Assembly (NCBI GenBank): GCA_902764825.1
Contig: CACWXL010000001.1
Span: forward strand, 452,843 to 516,842
DNA from: Oscillospiraceae bacterium
Lineage (GTDB): Bacteria > Bacillota > Clostridia > Saccharofermentanales > Saccharofermentanaceae
Length of the DNA: 64,000 bases
Reading direction: 5' to 3'
Shown here piece by piece: positions 58,655 through 64,000 of the stretch. Within the stretch, counting starts at the first letter, position 1; every line of letters starts with the position of its first letter. The position numbers and the translations under genes are program-made. The notes beneath the pieces were generated by a model. The model was not told where the DNA came from, searched no databases, and saw only the letters and a list, made by a program, of their open reading frames with translations.

Positions 58655-59230
58655 TCACACGGAGATGCCGTTTAAAAGGATGTCCACTACTTCGTTTAAG
58701 TAATCGTTGTATTTCCTGCCGCTGCCCTTCATTACGTTCTTCTCGAAAAATCTCTCGAGCGAAGCTTCCATCATGATCTTGAAGATCTTAAGATCCGCAT
58801 CTTCTCTTATGAGACCTTCTTCCTTGCCCTGCTCTAAGAGCTTAAAGGCCGGCTCCCATCCGGTCTCAAGACGCTTTTGCAGCTTCTTATAAACCTTCGG
58901 GTATTTGTCCTTAAGTGAATAGAGCTCCTGGAAATTGATGTTCCTGTAGCTCTCCGGCATAGCGGACAGGAAGAGCCTGATTTTCTCTATCGTTGAATAA
59001 TCCTTGCAGGCAAGGATCTCTTTCTCCCTTACCTTGATGTTGTCGAAAACATAATCGACCATTGTCTCGAAGATCTCGTCCTTGCCCGAGAATTCTTTAT
59101 AGATGGTCTTCTTGGAGATCTTGAGCTCATCGGCGACATCGTCCATCGTGAGCTTTAAGCCCTTCTTATTAAAGACCTGTATCGTACCTTTAAGGATCTT
59201 CTCTCTTATCTCGGTAAGCATAACGTTCAA
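58655..59230 (-). CDS. TetR-family regulator of the galactoside locus
   Basis: A 191-residue TetR protein, first gene of the minus-strand galactoside operon. The helix-turn-helix is at about residues 28-48 (TMDDVADELKISKKTIYKEF). The C-terminal part is all helical, as in the family. The intergenic region with divergent galK holds two copies of a 28-bp inverted repeat with GGAAACT arms, the probable binding sites; one is 10 bases before this start, so the gene should repress itself. The inducer is probably a galactose-derived compound. Confidence 0.92.
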   Translation of the reverse strand: MNVMLTEIREKILKGTIQVFNKKGLKLTMDDVADELKISKKTIYKEFSGKDEIFETMVDYVFDNIKVREKEILACKDYSTIEKIRLFLSAMPESYRNINFQELYSLKDKYPKVYKKLQKRLETGWEPAFKLLEQGKEEGLIREDADLKIFKIMMEASLERFFEKNVMKGSGRKYNDYLNEVVDILLNGISV

Positions 59231-59239
59231 ATCTCCTTT

Positions 59240-59267
59240 GGAAACTGATTAGAATTTTTGAGTTTCC
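59240..59267. promoter_or_regulatory. TetR operator copy 1 (inferred)
   Basis: GGAAACT (59240-59246), 14 bases, AGTTTCC (59261-59267). It lies between the likely -10 of the minus-strand operon (TATCAT at 59274-59279) and the TetR start codon, a blocking position. Confidence 0.78.
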
Positions 59268-59311
59268 ACCATTATGATAACAACTTCCCTGCAAAATTGG
59301 GCATCAGGCTT

Positions 59312-59339
59312 GGAAACTGAATTTACAAATTTAGTTTCC
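59312..59339. promoter_or_regulatory. TetR operator copy 2 (inferred)
   Basis: GGAAACT (59312-59318), 14 bases, AGTTTCC (59333-59339), with extra inner symmetry AATTT/AAATT. Centre is 72 bp from copy 1. It lies upstream of the galK -35. Confidence 0.78.
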
Positions 59340-59361
59340 GAGTATTGTGCAAATTACCCAT

Positions 59362-59390
59362 ATCACAGTTCTAGGAACTCACTCTATAAT
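59362..59390 (+). promoter_or_regulatory. Promoter of galK-galT with a palindrome in the spacer
   Basis: ATCACA (59362-59367), 17 bases, TATAAT (59385-59390). The spacer holds the inverted repeat AGTTC-TAG-GAACT (59367-59379), a possible site for another regulator. Confidence 0.55.
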
Positions 59391-59422
59391 CTTGGTATAA
59401 GATCTCTTGAAGGAGGCTTACC

Positions 59423-60673
59423 ATGCCTGATCTGACATCTGTGGATTTTAAGGATATCTACTGTACTGATGAAGCAGCATCTCTTCAGCCTGCAAGATAC
59501 GCTGATGCCGTAAAGTGTTTCAGCGATGCCTTCGGCGGCCGTGAGGTCCAGGCAATCTTCTCTGCTCCGGGCAGGACCGAGATCGGCGGCAACCACACCG
59601 ACCATCAGCACGGCGAAGTCCTCGCCGCATCTATCAACAAAGATGCGATCGCTGCCGTATCGGTTAACGGAAGCGATAATGTCAATGTGCTTGCAGACGG
59701 CTTCGGCCTCATAAACATAGATATCAACGATCTTGATATCAGAGAACAAGAGAAAGGCACAACCGCCGCGCTCATCAGAGGCGTTCTTGCAGGCCTTAAG
59801 GATGAGGGTTATAAACTCGGCGGCTTTGATGCTTACATCACAAGTGACGTTCTTATCGGAGCAGGCCTTTCATCCTCTGCTGCATTTGAGACTCTCATAG
59901 GCACGATAGTATCCGGTCTTTTCAATGACATGAAAATAGACCCTGTCACGATCGCAAAGGTCGGACAGTTTGCCGAGAACACCTACTTCGGCAAGCCCTG
60001 CGGGCTCATGGACCAGATGGCATGCTCAGTAGGCAACCTTGTCCACATCGATTTTGGCGATACCGGTAATCCGGCAGTCGATAAAGTTGATTTCGACTTT
60101 TCCAAAACAGATTACGTTCTCTGTATAACTGATACCAAGGGGTCACATGCCGACTTAACAAATGAATATGCAGCAGTTCCTCTTGAGATGAAGAAGATTG
60201 CTTCGTTATTAGGATATGACTTCCTCCGCCCTGTATCTTTTGAAGATATAATCGAAAACATCGGTATGCTCCGCGAAAAAGCCGGTGACCGTGCTGTCTT
60301 GAGAGCTATTCATTTCGTAAATGAGACTTTAAGGGCACAGGATGAAGCAGAGGCTCTGAAGTCAGGCGATTTAAAAGAATTCCTAAGCCTGGTAAAGCAG
60401 TCAGGCGATTCATCTTTTAAGTATCTTCAGAACGTTTATACCAACAACGATGTAACGGTCCAGAATGTGTCTCTGGCTCTCGCCATAAGCGATACTGTAT
60501 TAACTTCCGATGAAGTATCCAGAGTCCACGGCGGCGGCTTTGCAGGCACTATCCAGGCATTTGTAAAGAAAGGCAATGCCAAGCGTTATAAGAAATACAT
60601 GGATAAGGTTTTCGGCGACGGCTCATGCGAGATACTGGCTGTCCGTAAATACGGCGGCATCAGAGTGATCTGA
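59423..60673 (+). CDS. galK: Galactokinase
   Basis: Phosphorylates galactose at C1, the first step of the Leloir pathway. The 416-residue GHMP kinase shows the galactose signature GRTEIGGNHTDHQHG near 51, the ATP-binding GAGLSSSAAFE near 147 and the third motif RVHGGGFAGTIQAF near 370. AAGGAGG precedes the ATG. It is followed by galT after 12 bases and divergent from the TetR operon. Confidence 0.96.
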   Translation: MPDLTSVDFKDIYCTDEAASLQPARYADAVKCFSDAFGGREVQAIFSAPGRTEIGGNHTDHQHGEVLAASINKDAIAAVSVNGSDNVNVLADGFGLINIDINDLDIREQEKGTTAALIRGVLAGLKDEGYKLGGFDAYITSDVLIGAGLSSSAAFETLIGTIVSGLFNDMKIDPVTIAKVGQFAENTYFGKPCGLMDQMACSVGNLVHIDFGDTGNPAVDKVDFDFSKTDYVLCITDTKGSHADLTNEYAAVPLEMKKIASLLGYDFLRPVSFEDIIENIGMLREKAGDRAVLRAIHFVNETLRAQDEAEALKSGDLKEFLSLVKQSGDSSFKYLQNVYTNNDVTVQNVSLALAISDTVLTSDEVSRVHGGGFAGTIQAFVKKGNAKRYKKYMDKVFGDGSCEILAVRKYGGIRVI

Positions 60674-60685
60674 CGGAGGCTCATT

Positions 60686-62170
60686 ATGATAAACACTTAC
60701 ATCACCGAACTTGTAAATTACGGCATCAGCAAAGGCCTTGTCGATGAACTTGACCACGTCTATGTGACGAACAGGCTGATCGGATTCTTCGGACTCGATG
60801 AATATACGGCTCCGGAGGAAGTACCCGCTTCAAGAGAGCTTCATCTCATACTTGAAGACATGATGTCATGGGCTTATTCAAACGGCGTGATGAAGAGTGA
60901 TACGACTGCGGGAAAGGACCTTTTCGACACCGCGATAATGGGCGTGATAACCCCTCCCCCTTCTGCCGTTATCAGGAGATTTAATGAGCTCTGCAATAAG
61001 TCTTCAAAGGATGCTACAGACTGGTATTACGCTTTCTCGAAAGCAACGAACTATATAAGGACCGACCGCATCGCCAAGGATGTGAAGTGGGTCACTCCTA
61101 CAGAGTTCGGCGACATCGACATAACGATCAACCTTAGCAAGCCTGAGAAGGACCCCAGAGACATCGCCGCAGCGGGGAAAGCCAAGAGCACGTCCTACCC
61201 GAAGTGCCTCCTCTGCCCTGAGAATGAAGGCTATGCAGGTACTCTTACTCATCCTGCAAGACAGAATCACAGGATAATCCCCATAACGCTTGACGGCGAG
61301 GAATACTATCTGCAGTACTCCCCTTATGTCTACTACAACGAGCACTGCATAATCCTTAACAAAAAGCACATACCGATGGTAATAAACCGTTCGACATTCA
61401 AGAAGCTTCTTTGCTTTGTTGAACAGTTCCCTCATTATACGGCAGGCTCTAATGCCGACATTCCGATCGTTGGCGGTTCGATCCTAAGCCACGATCATTT
61501 CCAGGGAGGCGCATACACCTTCCCGATGGCTAGAGCCGGTTACAGAAAGACATTTATCCTCCCGGAATATGAAGATCTTACTGCCGGCATCGTCAATTGG
61601 CCGATGTCGGTAATAAGGCTTCAGGGTGACGATATCGAGCGCATCACCGACTGCGCCGACATGATCCTCAATAAGTGGAAATCCTATACCGACGAAGACG
61701 CGTTCATCTTCGCTGAGACTGACGGCATTCCTCACAATGCCATCACGCCGATCGCCCGTAAGAACAGCGAAGGCAGATTCGAATTGGATCTCGTTCTGCG
61801 CAACAACATCACGACGGAAGAACACCCGATGGGCGTCTACCACCCGCACGCAGAATACCATCACATCAAGAAGGAGAACATCGGCCTCATAGAAGTAATG
61901 GGGCTTGCGGTCCTCCCTGCAAGGCTCAAGAAAGAGATGTCTCTGCTGGAAGACGCGATCTTGTCAGGAGCAGATATCCGTTCGGCAGAAGATATCTCCA
62001 AGCACGCAGACTGGGTCGATGAATGGAAAGCCGATTACGATCTGTCTTCCCCGGAAGCTGTTCAAAGCGCACTTCAAAACGAGATCGGAAAGGCCTTTGC
62101 AAAGATCCTGGGCTGCGCCGGCGTCTACAAGAATGACGAAGACTTCATGAGGTTCGTTAAAACCCTCTGA
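60686..62170 (+). CDS. galT: Galactose-1-phosphate uridylyltransferase, Firmicutes type
   Basis: A 494-residue GalT of the second family, found in Firmicutes and unrelated in length to the enterobacterial enzyme. The conserved YPKCLLCPENEGYAG near 175 and GGSILSHDHFQGGAYTFPM near 265-280 are present, as is the GVYHPHAEYHHIKKENIGLIE region split near 390-410. It exchanges UMP between UDP-glucose and galactose 1-phosphate. GGAGG precedes the ATG. galE is not in the window. Confidence 0.95.
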   Translation: MINTYITELVNYGISKGLVDELDHVYVTNRLIGFFGLDEYTAPEEVPASRELHLILEDMMSWAYSNGVMKSDTTAGKDLFDTAIMGVITPPPSAVIRRFNELCNKSSKDATDWYYAFSKATNYIRTDRIAKDVKWVTPTEFGDIDITINLSKPEKDPRDIAAAGKAKSTSYPKCLLCPENEGYAGTLTHPARQNHRIIPITLDGEEYYLQYSPYVYYNEHCIILNKKHIPMVINRSTFKKLLCFVEQFPHYTAGSNADIPIVGGSILSHDHFQGGAYTFPMARAGYRKTFILPEYEDLTAGIVNWPMSVIRLQGDDIERITDCADMILNKWKSYTDEDAFIFAETDGIPHNAITPIARKNSEGRFELDLVLRNNITTEEHPMGVYHPHAEYHHIKKENIGLIEVMGLAVLPARLKKEMSLLEDAILSGADIRSAEDISKHADWVDEWKADYDLSSPEAVQSALQNEIGKAFAKILGCAGVYKNDEDFMRFVKTL

Positions 62171-62208
62171 TCTGCGGAGTTATCAGGCTAAGGCATCAGG
62201 CGGGCAAT

Positions 62209-62842
62209 CTACTTCTTTCCGCTCTTCCAGACATATCCTGTCTTGATCACTGTCTCGATGTGATAGCCGGCTTTCCCGAGGGCTTTTCTGAGCTTTTTTA
62301 TGTGTGAATCAACGGTCCTGTCATAGCCTTCGAAATCAGAGTTCCACGCATTATCAAGAATCTGGTCGCGTGTAAGGACCAGGTCTTTGTGATCAATGAA
62401 CATGAGCAGCAGATCGTATTCTTTAGGCGCCAGATTTATTGTCTTACCGTCGACGCTTACGATATGCCTTGCAGGGTCTATCGTGATCTCATCAATTACA
62501 AGACAGCCGTTCTTTGCCAGAAGCCCGTGGTATCTGCTGATTGATGACATATTCGTCTGCGCCGATCTCATAGCCTGAGATGATATCGCACTCCTCACCC
62601 AGCGCAGTCAGGAAGATGATCGGCACGTCATACCTGGATCTGATGTAACGGCAGACTTCCTTTCCGTCCTTGCCCGGCATCATGATATCAAGGATGACCA
62701 GGTCATACTTCTGCCTGTCCGCTAAGGAACAGGCATCAGATCCGTTATCTACCGCATCGATCTCAAATCCGTTTTTTTGGAAGAAGACTTCAACGACTTC
62801 TCTTAATGTAATCTCATCTTCCGCAAGCAAAATACGATACAT
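62209..62842 (-). pseudogene. OmpR-family response regulator broken by an out-of-frame deletion
   Basis: Two frames together make one regulator. The first (start 62842) is a receiver domain up to GADEYV near residue 99, with the phosphorylated aspartate in DLVILDIMMPG near 53 and TAL near 81. At about 62545 the reading frame fails: the conserved lysine motif (usually TKPF), the last receiver helix and part of the linker, about 15-25 codons, are absent. A second frame resumes at RYHGLLAKNGCL and gives a complete winged-helix domain ending TGYVWKSGKK at 62209. The first frame ends in stop about 17 codons after the break. The regulator is therefore probably dead. A sequencing or assembly error is the main alternative. 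Confidence 0.8.
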
Positions 62843-62865
62843 TCTTTATGTCCTTTTTATGTTTT

Positions 62866-64000
62866 TCAGGCCGGTTCATAAGCCGGGAGCGAGAACTTAA
62901 ACTCCGTTCCGTTATCGCCGCTCGTGCAGCCGTAATCAGCCTTGTGCACATCAAGGATGCTCTTTACGACTGAGAGTCCGACACCGCTGCTGCTCATCCT
63001 GTCAGTTCTGGCCTTGTCTGTCGTGTAAAAGATATCCCAGATCTTGTCCAGATCCTTTTTCTCTATCTTAGCACCATCATTAGTGATGCTGAAATCTATT
63101 TTACGGCCATTCCTGTTAAGCTGGATCATGATGATGTGATCGCAGTATTTGATCGCATTCGACATGAAGTTGCTTAATACCATATTCATCATTTCAGGAT
63201 CTGCAAACACCATATAGGGCTTTTCGTCGCGGTTAAACGTAATCGTGATATTCCTTTCACGGATCAGTTCGCCGTTCCTTTTGATAGTTTCCTCAGTCAG
63301 TTTCTTCAGATCAATTGCTTCTTTATTGATCTTATTGCCGCCTTCTTTTATCTTCGAGACATCGAGGAGCCTACCCACCATGTCAGTCATGTGATCGACT
63401 TCGTTTACGATCCTTTTCGAATAATCTTTGCGGCGGTCGTCATCGAAATAATCCCAATTCTCAACGGTTGCTTTTGTGACTGCCAGAGGAGTCTTTAATT
63501 CATGCGCAATGCCCCTTGTAAGCTTCTGGTTTCTGATCTCATAGTTCATCTGGTTCTTATAGAGCATGACAAACGAGACAATGACCAGAGCCTCAAGGAT
63601 GATAAATCCCAGGAGCATAAATATATAAGTCATTGCATTACTCTTAAGCACGCTTGCAAAAGGTTTTCCAGAGATGCAGTAAGAAACGTGGATGTTGCCT
63701 TCTTTAGCCAGACAGATCAAAACCGAGGTTGAAGTAAAAATGCCTTTTTTAGTCTTAACACCGTCATATTTTTTATATGTCTTTTCTCCTTCAATGCCTG
63801 CCTCGTAAGCCATTTGATTAAGCTTTTCGATTGCAGCATCACCTTTGTGTATTTCCTGTTCAAAAGAATCCAGGATAACCTCGCCGCTGTTAACATCACT
63901 AATCGAAGAATAAAAGCCAGTGCGGTCCGCATATTCATATGTGAGATAGTAATTCCACGATCTGATTACCTGCTCTTCCAGCTGTCCGTCAGCGTTATCA
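62866..64000 (-). CDS. Sensor histidine kinase, N-terminus beyond the window
   Basis: The frame stays open to the window end, giving about 378 C-terminal residues. After an outside sensor part comes a membrane helix (TYIFMLLGFIILEALVIVSF), the phosphorylated histidine in RGIAHELKTPLAV, an N-box MVLSNFMSNAIKYC, and G boxes in NDGAKIEKKDLDKIWDIFY and SSSGVGLSVVKSIL. It lies 23 bases before the broken response regulator, its obvious partner, so unless another regulator takes over, the pathway is cut. The kinase itself shows no damage. Confidence 0.92.
   Translation of the reverse strand, partial: DNADGQLEEQVIRSWNYYLTYEYADRTGFYSSISDVNSGEVILDSFEQEIHKGDAAIEKLNQMAYEAGIEGEKTYKKYDGVKTKKGIFTSTSVLICLAKEGNIHVSYCISGKPFASVLKSNAMTYIFMLLGFIILEALVIVSFVMLYKNQMNYEIRNQKLTRGIAHELKTPLAVTKATVENWDYFDDDRRKDYSKRIVNEVDHMTDMVGRLLDVSKIKEGGNKINKEAIDLKKLTEETIKRNGELIRERNITITFNRDEKPYMVFADPEMMNMVLSNFMSNAIKYCDHIIMIQLNRNGRKIDFSITNDGAKIEKKDLDKIWDIFYTTDKARTDRMSSSGVGLSVVKSILDVHKADYGCTSGDNGTEFKFSLPAYEPA

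Overview
The window reads as chromosomal DNA of an anaerobic Gram-positive bacterium of the Bacillota, class Clostridia, probably a gut or rumen type. The signs are strong AGGAGG ribosome-binding sites, a ribosomal protein L27 with a cleavable N-terminus beside its protease Prp, MutS2, a type III pantothenate kinase with an ECF-type vitamin transporter, a YqhQ/DUF1385 protein, and an F-type ATPase whose c subunit carries a sodium-type ion site. The genus cannot be fixed from sequence alone. Most genes lie on the minus strand in compact operons with overlapping or nearly touching ends.

Layout, in coordinate order. 1-5741: a minus-strand run pfkA, mutS2, CPBP membrane protease, MarR regulator, acyl carrier protein and the start of a lipid kinase cut by the window edge. 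5847-7758: an AT-rich accessory module made of a DUF1016 (YhcG-like) PD-(D/E)XK nuclease, a 126-residue unknown protein and a divergent XRE repressor, with two identical operators and interleaved face-to-face promoters. 7790-14256: uvrB-dnaE-sir2. 14361-16446: DUF212 membrane protein, AlkD-like DNA glycosylase and a PfkB-family sugar kinase. 16688-19024: rplU-prp-rpmA-obgE. 19195-22744: ybaK-like deacylase, murC and an unknown polytopic membrane protein. 22843-23685: a plus-strand VOC-domain protein. 23847-26344: an ECF sigma factor, a zinc-finger anti-sigma-like membrane protein and a DUF4097 lipoprotein behind a matching ECF promoter. 26462-28828: prmC, yqhQ and rpmE. 28937-32183: rho with a long disordered insert, and mreB. 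32438-34921: leuS on the plus strand. 34975-36136: a small accessory patch with an orphan AAA ATPase and the remnant of an Rpn/transposase-like nuclease gene. 36236-37633: coaX with a PanT-like transporter. 37856-42786: an export system with an MMPL permease, a secreted coiled-coil partner and an HdeD-like protein. 42917-50301: a TetR regulator followed (upstream in transcription) by the complete ATP synthase operon atpIBEFHAGDC. 50539-62170: galactoside utilisation, with TetR, a MurG-like glycosyltransferase, a GPH symporter, a GH36 alpha-galactosidase and a GH2 beta-galactosidase on the minus strand, and galK-galT divergently on the plus strand. 62209-64000: a two-component system whose response regulator is broken by an out-of-frame deletion; its sensor kinase runs off the end.

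The clearest self-contained circuit is the galactoside locus. Imported galactosides would be cleaved by the GH36 and GH2 enzymes, and galactose would enter the Leloir pathway through GalK and GalT. Two copies of one 28-bp inverted repeat in the divergent promoter region are the likely TetR operators. The best candidate for an undescribed system is the XRE / 126-aa / DUF1016 module, where promoters, operators and a large in-frame palindrome in the nuclease gene can all be read directly. The ATP synthase also stands out: a two-carboxylate c-ring site combined with an epsilon subunit that lacks its inhibitory C-terminal domain.
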